Of a DNA stretch of 64,000 nucleotides, positions 17,992 to 26,517 are shown one piece after another. The stretch is from assembly GCA_963736595.1 (NCBI GenBank), contig CAVTPG010000007.1, positions 1 to 64,000 on the forward strand. Reading direction: 5' to 3'. The translations under genes were made by a program, and so were the position numbers. Positions within the stretch are counted from its first letter, which is position 1; each line of letters begins with the position of its first letter. Source of the DNA: Parapontixanthobacter sp963736595. Lineage in GTDB: Bacteria > Pseudomonadota > Alphaproteobacteria > Sphingomonadales > Sphingomonadaceae. The notes beneath the pieces are model-generated. The model was not told the origin of the DNA. It searched no databases and was given only the letters and a program-made list of their open reading frames with translations.

Positions 17992-19143
17992 TTAATCCAG
18001 CAAATGACCCGCGCGGTCGCGTTTCGTCGCCAGATAGCGGGCATTGTGCGGATTGTCGGGCAGTTGATGCGGCACGCGCTGGCTCACGATTGCGCCTGCT
18101 TGCGTCAGCGCGTCCACTTTACGCGGATTGTTCGTCATCAGCCGGATTTTCGGAATGTTCAGCAATTCCAGCATCCGTGCCGCAATCGGGAAATCGCGTG
18201 CTTCATCGGGTAAGCCAAGGCGGTTATTGGCGTCTACCGTGTCAAATCCCTGATCCTGCAAACGATAAGCGCGCATCTTGTTGATAAGGCCAATCCCGCG
18301 CCCCTCCTGCCGCATATATAGCAGCACGCCCCATCCGGTTCCGGCGCGTGCTTCCTTGGCCATTGCGTGCATCGCGGCGTCGAGTTGCGGGCCGCAATCG
18401 CATTTCAGACTGCCCAGAATATCGCCGGTCAGGCACTCGGAATGCAGGCGGACCAGCGGCACTTGCTCGCTATTCCTTGTGCCGATGATCAGGGCGACGT
18501 GTTCGCGCAAATCATGCGGACTGCGAAATGCGACAATCTCGGCGTTTTCATAAGCTTCGACGGGCAGTCGCGCGCGTGTGGCAATGGTCAGGTTCTCGCT
18601 GTTTTGCCACGCAGCCAGATCGCCAACCTCCAGCGTAACCGGCTCCTGATGCGGCTGCGCATCGATCAGAAACGCGGGCAAAATCCCGGCAATACGGGCC
18701 AGCTCCAGCGCGGCCTTGGCGGCATCCTCCCATTCGCAGGGCAACGCCTTGAACGGTCCTTTCAAGGGATGGGCGAGATCGGCGGAAGGATCGGCAATCG
18801 CCATCGCGCGCAGCAACGAAACCGGCTCTGCCGTGCAGATCAGCACCGGGGCTTGCGGAACGGCAGCAGCGCTTTGATTGGCCAGCTTCAATGTGGTCGC
18901 TCGCGCGCAGGAGATCAGCATTCGGTTTGCGGAAATCTCTCCGGTGGCCGTTTCGACCGGCAGCAAAACCGGTGCGCGCTGTGATCCGCCGCCAACAGCT
19001 GCATCGCCGAACCGGATCGGCCAGCCATGCCGCAAAGCATCGATCGCTTGCGCCGCACGCCGGGCAGGCGAGGAAGTGACGGCGGCTTGGCTCAGAGGAC
19101 AAATTCCGTGGTCAGCGGGATATGGTCGGACGGCTTTTCCCAA
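17992..19143 (-). CDS. ribA: GTP cyclohydrolase II
   Basis: First enzyme of riboflavin biosynthesis, opening GTP to a diaminopyrimidine. The zinc ligands are visible as Cys237, Cys248 and Cys250 in SECLTGDILGSLKCDCG, followed by MRQEGRGIGLINKMRAY and TNNPRKV. The catalytic domain is roughly residues 195-370. The N-terminal 190 residues form an extra domain without DHBP synthase motifs that I recognise. The start is uncertain: ATG 19143 lies about 50 bases inside xthA, and no good ribosome site decides between it and later non-ATG codons. Probably cotranscribed with xthA. Confidence 0.88.
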   Translation of the reverse strand: MGKAVRPYPADHGICPLSQAAVTSSPARRAAQAIDALRHGWPIRFGDAAVGGGSQRAPVLLPVETATGEISANRMLISCARATTLKLANQSAAAVPQAPVLICTAEPVSLLRAMAIADPSADLAHPLKGPFKALPCEWEDAAKAALELARIAGILPAFLIDAQPHQEPVTLEVGDLAAWQNSENLTIATRARLPVEAYENAEIVAFRSPHDLREHVALIIGTRNSEQVPLVRLHSECLTGDILGSLKCDCGPQLDAAMHAMAKEARAGTGWGVLLYMRQEGRGIGLINKMRAYRLQDQGFDTVDANNRLGLPDEARDFPIAARMLELLNIPKIRLMTNNPRKVDALTQAGAIVSQRVPHQLPDNPHNARYLATKRDRAGHLLD

Positions 19144-19892
19144 CTTCGCGCCGCTTCCAGCACGCTATGCCCGGTGACTTGCCGCGCCAGATCGGGCGAG
19201 GCCCACATATGATCCAGCCGCCGCCCGCGATCGCCCTGCGTCCAGTCTTTCGAGCGATAACTCCACCAACTGTAATAACGCTGTGGCGCAGGAATTTCCT
19301 GCCGCCCGATATCGACCCAGCCATGCGCGTCCTGAAAGCGTTGCAACGTCTCTACTTCCAGCGGGGTGTGGCTGACCACTTTCAGCAATTGCTTGTGGCT
19401 CCACACATCGCTTTCCAAGGGCGCAACATTGAAATCGCCCACGATCAGCGATGGCCGGTCCACTGTTTCGGCCCAGCGAGTCATTCGCTCGAAAAAGTCC
19501 AGCTTTTGTCCAAATTTCGCGTTTTGCTCACGGTCGGGAATATCGCCGCCCGCCGGAATATAGACGTTCTCGATGACCATGCCCTGAGCGCCGCCCGAGC
19601 CGGTCATTTCCACGCCAATATGCCGCGCTTCGCCATTATCCTGCCAGTCATGCCGCGAATATTCGCGAAAGGGCAGGCGGCTGACCGTCGCAACCCCGTG
19701 ATAGCCTTTCTGTCCGTGGACCGCGATATGATCATAGCCCAGCGCTTTGAACGCATCATACGGAAAGAATTGCTCTTCTGTCTTGATCTCCTGCAGGCAC
19801 AGGACATCGGGCGCGTGTTCTTTCAGAAACCGCTCGACGATCGGCATCCGCAGGCGGACGGAATTGATGTTCCAGGTTGTTACAGAGACCAT
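19092..19892 (-). CDS. xthA: Exodeoxyribonuclease III
   Basis: A 266-residue AP endonuclease/3'-exonuclease of the EEP fold, used in base excision repair. Motifs in order are WNINSVR, CLQEIKTEEQFF (metal-binding Glu), YIPAGG, VGDFNVAP and the terminal SDHIPL with the catalytic Asp-His pair. I chose ATG 19892 (MVSVTTWNINSVR) rather than an in-frame start seven codons upstream, since homologues begin at this point. It overlaps the 5' end of ribA. Confidence 0.92.
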   Translation of the reverse strand: MVSVTTWNINSVRLRMPIVERFLKEHAPDVLCLQEIKTEEQFFPYDAFKALGYDHIAVHGQKGYHGVATVSRLPFREYSRHDWQDNGEARHIGVEMTGSGGAQGMVIENVYIPAGGDIPDREQNAKFGQKLDFFERMTRWAETVDRPSLIVGDFNVAPLESDVWSHKQLLKVVSHTPLEVETLQRFQDAHGWVDIGRQEIPAPQRYYSWWSYRSKDWTQGDRGRRLDHMWASPDLARQVTGHSVLEAARSWEKPSDHIPLTTEFVL

Positions 19893-19951
19893 GCGCGCAG
19901 CGTTAAAGCGCATCGCGCGGCCTGTCCATCGGCCAGCACCGGCGCGAATAC

Positions 19952-19995
19952 AAAAAAGCCCTCACTCCGGGGGCAATGGAGCGAGAGCTTTTTAT
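19952..19995. terminator. Bidirectional intrinsic terminator between lolA and xthA
   Basis: AAAAAGCCCTCACTCC pairs with GGAGCGAGAGCTTTTT with small internal mismatches around a short loop, with T-runs on both strands. It lies about 165 bases past the lolA stop and 60 bases before the xthA start. The region between lolA and this hairpin (19996-20160) shows no gene I can support; a small RNA ending at the hairpin is possible but unproven. Confidence 0.65.
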
Positions 19996-20160
19996 ATAGC
20001 GTTCGTCACGCTGATAACGCCGTGATTGGTTGAACCGGATAACAGGGGAACCCGGATCATCGCGTCGTTACAGTTGAAAAATTACGCCTGTTTGGCTGTC
20101 TGCTAACTGAATGGATACAGTATCTCGTCGCACGCAAAGCACTTTTGGTAGGCTGCGCGT

Positions 20161-20823
20161 TTAGCGAGGCCGACGAGAGGAGCGGCGCGGGTCGCGGAAA
20201 GTAAAAGCCTTATCGCTGACCGCGACTCCGTAACGGTGATTGCGCAGCCGCACGGTCGTCCGGTGATTCTGTGCATCAAGAGCAACCCAATGCGTCAGCC
20301 GCAATCCGCCAGGCGATTGTGCATCACGCACGAAAATCATTGTGATCGCGCCAAATTCCGGGCGATCCTTGTCGCGCACTTCGATGCTGACAACTTCAGA
20401 ATTGCCGGTCTCTACGACTTTGCCATATTGTTTTACGTCACGCGACGGATCGAGCAGCGCGCCCAGTGGCGATTTGCTGATCGGCCAGCGCTGAACCTGC
20501 GAGACTTCGTAATCCACCAGATACAGCGACTTGCCGTTCGATACGACCAGCATATTAGTGCCTTTTTCGTATTCGAAGCGGATTTTTCCGGGGTTTTTCA
20601 GCGTCAGGACGCCGTTGATGCTGGACCCGTTGCGATCGGTCTGGCTGAAATCGGCCTTCATCGTCTGGATACCGCGTAAGGCGGTCACCGCGCGGTCGAG
20701 ATCGCCCGATTGCGCATAAGCCGCCGTAGCGGGCACAGTTACTGCCAGGGGCGCGGCAAAAGCCAGCATCCCTGCCATAAATATACGGATCGGATTTTTA
20801 ATCGAACGGGCCAAGTGTGTCAT
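20161..20823 (-). CDS. lolA: Outer-membrane lipoprotein carrier protein LolA
   Basis: A 220-residue periplasmic chaperone that ferries lipoproteins from the LolCDE complex to the outer membrane. A signal peptide (through about residue 35, ending ATAAYAQ) is followed by the LolA core: MKADFSQTDRNG, GVLTLKNPGKIRFEY and the conserved GKSLYLVDYE. I prefer ATG 20823 (MTHLARSIKN) since it leaves a normal signal sequence. An ATG or alternative start 11 codons upstream is possible. The C-terminal tail is short and Arg-rich. Confidence 0.9.
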   Translation of the reverse strand: MTHLARSIKNPIRIFMAGMLAFAAPLAVTVPATAAYAQSGDLDRAVTALRGIQTMKADFSQTDRNGSSINGVLTLKNPGKIRFEYEKGTNMLVVSNGKSLYLVDYEVSQVQRWPISKSPLGALLDPSRDVKQYGKVVETGNSEVVSIEVRDKDRPEFGAITMIFVRDAQSPGGLRLTHWVALDAQNHRTTVRLRNHRYGVAVSDKAFTFRDPRRSSRRPR

Positions 20824-20931
20824 GCTCCGATGGTTAGGGCTGGAGCGTTGAACCATCGGTGAACCGACGCGGTCCCTTTGGGTTCAGCAATATCCGGCGC
20901 GCCTTGTCGAAACGGTGCCGCGCCAGACAAA

Positions 20932-21099
20932 TTACTTGATCTTGGCTTCCTTGAACTCGACGTGCTTGCGAACCTTGGGATCGTATTTGCGGAACACCAT
21001 CTTTTCAGTGGTATTGCGCGGATTTTTCTTCGTCGTGTAATAGAAGCCGGTATCGGCGGTCGAGACGAGCTTGATCTTGACGGTGGCTGACTTCGCCAT
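20932..21099 (-). CDS. rpmG: 50S ribosomal protein L33
   Basis: A 55-residue ribosomal protein, read directly from the sequence. It starts MAKSATVKIKLVSTADTGF and continues through YYTTKKNPRN and FRKYDPKVRKHVEFKE to a terminal AKIK. This matches the alphaproteobacterial L33 without the zinc-binding cysteines (C-minus form). It lies alone between lolA and arfB on the minus strand. Confidence 0.95.
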   Translation of the reverse strand: MAKSATVKIKLVSTADTGFYYTTKKNPRNTTEKMVFRKYDPKVRKHVEFKEAKIK

Positions 21100-21257
21100 G
21101 GCGTATTCCCAAAGTTTTGCTAATCGGCGACGTGCGCCGGAAAAAATTTAAGCGGCACGAAACGCACCGCCATCCAAGGGCCGAGCCATTGGGACAAGCC
21201 AACTCCTGAGTCAAGCAAATTGCTGTCGCACAAGGAGCGTTTTGCCGCAGCGCGAAG

Positions 21258-21665
21258 CTACCAATCGACCTTGCCGCGCTTCGCCTTGACGTCGCCGCGC
21301 ACTTTCTTGGCTTTCAAGCGCTTCACCTTGCCGACACGATTGACCCGCGTCTTGGCGCGTTTTCGTGGCTGCTTATGCGCATCTTCGAGGATCTGCTCCA
21401 GCTTTTCGCGCGCATCGCTGCGATTGGCATCCTGTGTGCGGTGGCGATTCGCCGTGATCAGTAAGTCTCCGCCTGTGGTCAGCTTGCTTCCCGCCAGCTC
21501 GCGGAGGCGCGCAAAAACCTGCGGCGTCAGGCGTAATTTGTAAATGTTGACGCGCAGCAGCACATTGGTCGCAACCTTGTTGGCGTTTTGTCCGCCCGGA
21601 CCCGAACCAGCGGTAAACTGCTCTTCTGCCAGCGCGTGTGCGCGGTCAATTAGCGCGCGGTCCAT
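21258..21665 (-). CDS. arfB: Peptidyl-tRNA hydrolase ArfB (ribosome rescue, YaeJ type)
   Basis: A 135-residue release-factor-like protein that frees stalled ribosomes. It has the catalytic GGQ in SGPGGQNANKV, followed by the class I release-factor domain and a long Lys/Arg-rich C-terminal tail (residues 100-135), which in ArfB inserts into the mRNA channel. Short length and absence of codon-recognition domains separate it from RF1/RF2. Its start overlaps the end of the pseudouridine synthase gene by 16 bases, so the two are probably cotranscribed. Confidence 0.88.
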   Translation of the reverse strand: MDRALIDRAHALAEEQFTAGSGPGGQNANKVATNVLLRVNIYKLRLTPQVFARLRELAGSKLTTGGDLLITANRHRTQDANRSDAREKLEQILEDAHKQPRKRAKTRVNRVGKVKRLKAKKVRGDVKAKRGKVDW

Positions 21666-22372
21666 GTATCCATATCCGTCATGCCTGCCTCAATACACAA
21701 TGCGGCAAAATCGGTCGGCAGCGGCGCAATCGCATCGACCGGCGGCTTGTTATCGCGCGTAACCGTAATCGCGCTCGCATGAAGCATCGTGCGCGCGACT
21801 GCGGCGTTTTTCATGCCGTAAACCGGATCACCGACCAGCGGAAAGCTAAGTCCTTCCAATGCATGAATGCGGATCTGGTGCGTGCGCCCGGTGACGGGCT
21901 TGAACAATACAGCGGTCAGGCCATCGGCGCGTTCCAAAACTTCCCAGTGTGTGGTCGATGGCTTACCTTGCGGATCGCCCACCATCCGCCAGCCGCGCTC
22001 TGCTGAACTGGTCTTGGACAAGGCGATGTCGATCGTGCCGCTATCCTCTGCAATGCTGCCCGCGACCAGCCCGATATAGCGTTTCTCCACCCGGCGATCT
22101 TCGAACGCCTTGGCAAAGCGTTTCAGCGCTTTGGGATTGCGCGCCAGCAGCAAACAGCCGCTGGTATCTGTGTCGAGCCGATGCACCGGATTGGGATAGC
22201 GCTGAAAGCCGAGCCGCAACGCATCGTAATGATTTTCCAGGCTTGGCCCGCCGCGCCGGGGCGGATCGACCGGCAGGCCCGCAGGCTTGTCGATGACCAG
22301 CGCTTCGCCATCCTCGAACAGGATCGGCGGGTGAGCGGGTTGTGTCATATCGTTCATGTGTCGGCCAATCAT
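21650..22372 (-). CDS. RNA pseudouridine synthase, RluA family
   Basis: Isomerises uridine to pseudouridine in rRNA or tRNA. The catalytic Asp is in VHRLDTDTSGCLLLARN, and the family motifs VIDKPAGLPVDPP and TGRTHQIRIH flank it. There is no S4 domain, so it resembles the short RluA/YqcB-type enzymes rather than RluC/D. The exact RNA target cannot be assigned. Starts at 22357 or 22348 are equally possible, as no clear ribosome site lies upstream of any of the three ATGs. Confidence 0.85.
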   Translation of the reverse strand: MIGRHMNDMTQPAHPPILFEDGEALVIDKPAGLPVDPPRRGGPSLENHYDALRLGFQRYPNPVHRLDTDTSGCLLLARNPKALKRFAKAFEDRRVEKRYIGLVAGSIAEDSGTIDIALSKTSSAERGWRMVGDPQGKPSTTHWEVLERADGLTAVLFKPVTGRTHQIRIHALEGLSFPLVGDPVYGMKNAAVARTMLHASAITVTRDNKPPVDAIAPLPTDFAALCIEAGMTDMDTWTAR

Positions 22373-22386
22373 GCGGGGTTTGCGTG

Positions 22387-22430
22387 TGTCGCTAAGGAGA
22401 TGTCGCTAGGGGGGTGTCGCTAAGGGAGTG
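22387..22430. repeat. Three tandem 14-base repeats between pabB/C and the pseudouridine synthase gene
   Basis: Units start TGTCGCTA at 22387, 22401 and 22415, each 14 bases long, with a partial fourth (TGTC) at 22429. They differ only in the G/A-rich second half (AGGAGA, GGGGGG, AGGGAG). The array fills most of the 58-base gap and ends at the pabB/C stop codon. Confidence 0.8.
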
Positions 22431-24299
22431 TCAGGCGGTTTGTGAGGAAGCGGGCGGTGTCGGCGCCAGCCTAGCAGGGATCAGGCCACGCACCGAATTG
22501 CCGATAAAGAAACCATCGGCCAAATCACCCAGATGCAGTTTTCCTTCGCGCGCTTTTCCGGCTTCGATCAAGCTGCGGCGCAGGATGCCGGGCAGCAGGC
22601 CCAGCGTTGCAGGCGGCGTCAGCAGCACCCCGTCAGCGTCCGCCACGAAGATATTGGTAATGCTGCCTTCGGTCAGCCAGCCATCCTGCCGAATGAACAG
22701 CGCCTCTTGCGCGCCCTGAGTTAGCGCCACTTCGCGCGCATCCTCATAAAATCCGCGATCGGTTGTTTTGTGGCGCAACCGCCAATCGCCCGGATCGACC
22801 GGCAGCGGCAGGATGATGCACTGCGCTGGATCGGGCCACGCATCCGCCTCTGCCAAAGGCCGTGCTTCCAGCGAGATCGCACCGCGCCGCGACGCCAGCA
22901 AACGGATGCGGCACGGCACATCGAGGTCGAAACTAAGCGCCTGTATCTGATTGCGGGCTTCATGCTTGTCGAAGGAGACGCCGAGAACCGCCGCGCTGTC
23001 TTTCATCCGGTCGAGATGCAGCGCCAGATGTTCGATCCCGCGCCGGGGGCCAAACCGCATCGTTTCGATCAGGTCGAATGATGGCGCGCAGAAATCGGGT
23101 GAGCTTGTGCGCGCAAATTCGCCTTTGATCAGGCATTCGCGCCATTCGGCTTGCGGGTCGCTATCGGCCAGAATGGCGGAGCCGACGCCCAGCACCGCTT
23201 TTCCGCGATGGTTCTCGATCGGAGTGAGGCGCAGCGTGCGGATGGCAACATTGAAAGCCGCGTTGGTGCTGCCGTTCGCGCTCGCGTCGATCCGACCGAT
23301 GGCTCCGCAATAGGGGCCACGCGCATCCCGCTCGACTTCTGCGATCAGCTCCATTGCGCGGATTTTCGGTGCTCCGGTGATCGAGCCGCACGGGAACAGC
23401 GCGCGCACCAGATCGCTGGCGCTAGCTGGCCCCGCCAGTTCCGCGCCAACCGTTGTAACCATCTGATGCACCGTCGGGTAGCTCTCGATGGCGAAGGGCG
23501 CGCTGACTTCGACGCTGCCCGGCCTGGCAATCCGCGACAGATCGTTGCGCAGCAAATCGACGATCATCAGATTTTCCGCGCGATCTTTTTCCGAACTCGC
23601 CAATTCCTCGGCCAGCGCCTTATCCTGTGCGGGATCGGCAGAGCGGGGCCGCGTCCCCTTCATCGGTTTGGCCCGGATGTGTCCGTCTTTCACGGCCACG
23701 AACAATTCAGGCGACAGGCTCAAAAGCCAGTGCGAACCATCGAAGACCAGCCCGCCATAACCCGCCTGCGCCGCCGGACGCAGCGCGCGATACAAGGCCA
23801 GCGGATCGCCGGTATAGCCGCCCGCCAGCGGGAATGTCAGATTGGCCTGATAGATATCGCCCGCGCGAATTGCTTCCTGCAACCGCTCCACCGCTTGCGC
23901 GTGCGCTGCCTGACTGATTTGCGGATCGAGCGGTCCAAGACCAGGCGGAATGGCCTCGGCATCGGTCTGCTGCTCCAGCCAGTCGGCCACATCGCCCGCC
24001 GGAATGGCCTCCGCCTTATCGAACAGCCCCAGCCACACCAACGGCCCCATCGCTCCGCTCCGCTGATCAGCCAGCGGCATCAGCCGTTCTTCCAGCGCCA
24101 GCCCCGCTTCATAAGCAATATACCCGGCCAACGATCCGCCATTTTCAGACAATGCGCGGTCCGCATCGGCCAGCACTTCGGCCACCTCGGCGGGCCTGCG
24201 CGCCACGAACACTTGGGCTGGATCGCGATACAGCAGCGCATCGCTTGGGGCATCGCCACGCGCATCATCGAGCAGGACCATTGGCGTTCGCATATCCAT
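22431..24299 (-). CDS. pabB: Aminodeoxychorismate synthase component I fused to class IV aminotransferase/lyase
   Basis: A two-domain p-aminobenzoate enzyme of about 622 residues. The N-terminal chorismate-binding domain includes YQANLTFPL, KPMKGTRPRS, EKDRAENLMIVDLLRND and PCGSITGAPKIRAMELI. From about residue 375, a PabC-like 4-amino-4-deoxychorismate lyase domain follows, with FDLIETMRF, LRRHKTTDR and the EGSITNIFV loop. Thus one chain could carry PabB and PabC steps toward folate; the glutaminase subunit PabA must lie elsewhere. The start is uncertain: ATGs at 24311, 24299 and 24293 are all plausible. Confidence 0.88.
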   Translation of the reverse strand: MDMRTPMVLLDDARGDAPSDALLYRDPAQVFVARRPAEVAEVLADADRALSENGGSLAGYIAYEAGLALEERLMPLADQRSGAMGPLVWLGLFDKAEAIPAGDVADWLEQQTDAEAIPPGLGPLDPQISQAAHAQAVERLQEAIRAGDIYQANLTFPLAGGYTGDPLALYRALRPAAQAGYGGLVFDGSHWLLSLSPELFVAVKDGHIRAKPMKGTRPRSADPAQDKALAEELASSEKDRAENLMIVDLLRNDLSRIARPGSVEVSAPFAIESYPTVHQMVTTVGAELAGPASASDLVRALFPCGSITGAPKIRAMELIAEVERDARGPYCGAIGRIDASANGSTNAAFNVAIRTLRLTPIENHRGKAVLGVGSAILADSDPQAEWRECLIKGEFARTSSPDFCAPSFDLIETMRFGPRRGIEHLALHLDRMKDSAAVLGVSFDKHEARNQIQALSFDLDVPCRIRLLASRRGAISLEARPLAEADAWPDPAQCIILPLPVDPGDWRLRHKTTDRGFYEDAREVALTQGAQEALFIRQDGWLTEGSITNIFVADADGVLLTPPATLGLLPGILRRSLIEAGKAREGKLHLGDLADGFFIGNSVRGLIPARLAPTPPASSQTA

Positions 24300-24452
24300 T
24301 GTGGCAGCCATAATAGCAGCGGTGCGAATTGGAAGCGGGCAAATCGTATCGCCGTCTTGGCGCGCATACGGATGGCATCCCGCTTGACCCGCACGCATGG
24401 CTTACGCCACTGACGCGCGCAGGACTTGCAAAATGCAAAAGGTGACGAAGCG

Positions 24453-26027
24453 ATGGGCGAGATTTTTCTGGGGCTGGGCGCGAATGGAGAGCGGCAAGCG
24501 CTCGCATTATCGCGCGCCAATCGCCACGGCCTGATCGCGGGCGCGACCGGGACCGGCAAAACCGTGACCCTGCAAGGCATGGCAGAAAGCTTTTCCGCTG
24601 CCGGTGTTCCGGTATTTGTCGCCGATGTAAAAGGCGATCTGTCGGGCGTCGCCATGGCAGGCTCTTCGCAATTCAAGCACGCCGACAAGCTTGAGGCGCG
24701 CGCCAAAGAGCTGGGCATGGACGATTATGCCTATTCCGATAATCCCTGCATTTTCTGGGACTTGTATGGCGAGCAGGGCCACCCGATCCGCACCACGGTT
24801 TCCGAAATGGGTCCGTTGCTGCTGGCGCGCTTGCTCGATCTTAACGACACGCAGGAAGGCGTGTTGCAGATCATCTTTCGCTATGCCGATGAAAACGGTT
24901 TGCTGCTGCTGAATTTCGAGGATCTGGAAGCGATGCTGCTTTACGCCTCGCAGAATTCGAAAGAATTGTCGGCGCAATATGGCAATGTGTCCAAGCAATC
25001 GGTCGGCGCGATCCAGCGGCAATTGCTCAGTTTCGAAGCGCAGGGCGCGGACCACTTCTTTGGCGAACCGGCGCTGGAAATCGACGATTTTCTGCAAACC
25101 GACGATCAGGGGCGCGGGATTATCAACGTGCTGGCCGCCGACAAGTTGATGCGCAGCCCGAAATTATACGCGACCTTTCTGCTGTGGCTGCTGGCCGAAT
25201 TGTTCGAGACGCTGCCCGAAGTGGGCGATCCTGAAAAACCGAAACTGGTGTTCTTTTTCGACGAGGCGCATTTGCTGTTCGATGACGCGCCCAAAGCTCT
25301 GGAAAACAAGATCGAGCAAGTCGTCCGCCTGATCCGCTCGAAAGGCGTCGGCGTGTTTTTCGTAACGCAGAACCCGATCGACATTCCGCAGGAAGTGGCC
25401 GGTCAGCTTGGCAACCGCGTGCAGCACGCCCTGCGCGCTTTTACTCCGCGCGACAAAAAGGCGATCCGCGCGGCTGCCGACACGTTCCGCATCAATCCCG
25501 ACCTCGATGTGGAGGAAGCGATCACCGAATTGCGCGTGGGCGAGGCGCTGGTGTCCACCTTGCTCGACGATGGCGCGCCGTCCATCGTACAGCGCACGCT
25601 GATCAAGCCGCCGCGTTCACGCCTTGGTCCGGTGACGGCCAAAGAACGCGCAATTATTCAGTCGATTAGCCCGCTTGAGGGAAAATACGACGTCGAAGTG
25701 GACCGGGAAAGCGCTGAGGAAATACTTGCGCAAAAGGCGGCAGATGCGGCGCAAACTGCCGTCGAGGTCGAGGAAAGCGGTCGCGACGAAGTCGGCAAAC
25801 AGCCGCGAAAAAGCAAGTCGATCTGGGGCAAAGCGTTTAGTCGAGGCGCGAAAGTGGCGGCTGGCTCTGCTGCAGGACTGGCGGCAAGGGCCGTGCTGGG
25901 CAAGCGATCACGCGCCAATCCCATGCGTTCAGGCGTAACATCTGCTGCCGGTTCAATCGCGACCGATCTGGCTGGCCCGATTGCCGGACGTTTTGTCAGG
26001 AACCTGATCGGCGGCTTGATGCGGTAA
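24453..26027 (+). CDS. HerA-like/DUF853 ATPase (YjgR family)
   Basis: A 524-residue P-loop ATPase of the HerA-FtsK class. Walker A is GATGTGKTVTLQG near residue 30; Walker B is LVFFFDEAHLLFDD near 270; an arginine-finger-type region (PRDKKAIRAAADTF) follows. The C-terminal 90 residues are charged, then Ala/Gly-rich. The family's function is not established. ATG 24453 follows AAAGGTGA with good spacing; a TTG at 24426 is the alternative. Divergent from the pabB/C gene. Confidence 0.85.
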   Translation: MGEIFLGLGANGERQALALSRANRHGLIAGATGTGKTVTLQGMAESFSAAGVPVFVADVKGDLSGVAMAGSSQFKHADKLEARAKELGMDDYAYSDNPCIFWDLYGEQGHPIRTTVSEMGPLLLARLLDLNDTQEGVLQIIFRYADENGLLLLNFEDLEAMLLYASQNSKELSAQYGNVSKQSVGAIQRQLLSFEAQGADHFFGEPALEIDDFLQTDDQGRGIINVLAADKLMRSPKLYATFLLWLLAELFETLPEVGDPEKPKLVFFFDEAHLLFDDAPKALENKIEQVVRLIRSKGVGVFFVTQNPIDIPQEVAGQLGNRVQHALRAFTPRDKKAIRAAADTFRINPDLDVEEAITELRVGEALVSTLLDDGAPSIVQRTLIKPPRSRLGPVTAKERAIIQSISPLEGKYDVEVDRESAEEILAQKAADAAQTAVEVEESGRDEVGKQPRKSKSIWGKAFSRGAKVAAGSAAGLAARAVLGKRSRANPMRSGVTSAAGSIATDLAGPIAGRFVRNLIGGLMR

Positions 26028-26065
26028 TTCGCACGTGCGGATTGCCCGCCGCCACGGCGGCACGC

Positions 26066-26446
26066 CTATTTCTGCTCGTAGCAGAAGACGTTTAGCTTGT
26101 TACCGTCCAGATCGCGGAAATAGCCTGCATAAAAGCCATCATCGCCGCGCGGTCCCGGTGCGCCTTCATCGCTGCCGCCCTGTTCCATCGCGATGTCGTA
26201 GATTGCTTTGACCTTATCCGGGCTATCGACTTGCAGCACGACCATTGTGCCGTTGCCAGCGGTTGCCTGCTCGCCATCGAAAGGCTTGGTTGCGGCGATC
26301 CCGGCGCTTGCGCTGCCCATCTCGCCCCAAGCGATGAATGTCTCGAATTCCATCATGCGGCCCACCCCCATTGCAGCAGCAATCGCATCATAGAATTTGG
26401 CGGCGCGGGGAATGTCGTTCGTGCCGACAGTCACATATCCGATCAT
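26066..26446 (-). CDS. VOC (glyoxalase/bleomycin-resistance) family protein
   Basis: A 126-residue single-domain vicinal-oxygen-chelate protein. It begins MIGYVTVGTNDIPRAAKFYD, the usual first beta-strand and helix, and ends YAGYFRDLDGNKLNVFCYE, the standard last motif with the metal-ligand Glu. Start at 26446 is supported by GGAGAA eight bases upstream; an upstream extension to 26509 lacks homologous sequence. Such proteins can be lyases, dioxygenases or binding proteins; nothing here decides. Its end converges with the HerA-like gene. Confidence 0.85.
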   Translation of the reverse strand: MIGYVTVGTNDIPRAAKFYDAIAAAMGVGRMMEFETFIAWGEMGSASAGIAATKPFDGEQATAGNGTMVVLQVDSPDKVKAIYDIAMEQGGSDEGAPGPRGDDGFYAGYFRDLDGNKLNVFCYEQK

Positions 26447-26517
26447 GGCTTTTCTCCGATTCGACTCGCGACCCGGCAGAACATTAGATGAACATCGGCG
26501 GTTCGCCAAGCGCTATG

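Noticed and set aside
19996..20160. Possible small RNA between lolA and the bidirectional hairpin
   Set aside because: There is a terminator at one end but no convincing promoter or recognisable RNA family; kept only as a remark.
26028..26065. Hairpin GCCGCC-AC-GGCGGC in the convergent gap after the HerA-like gene
   Set aside because: No T-run follows on either strand, so it is not a convincing intrinsic terminator.
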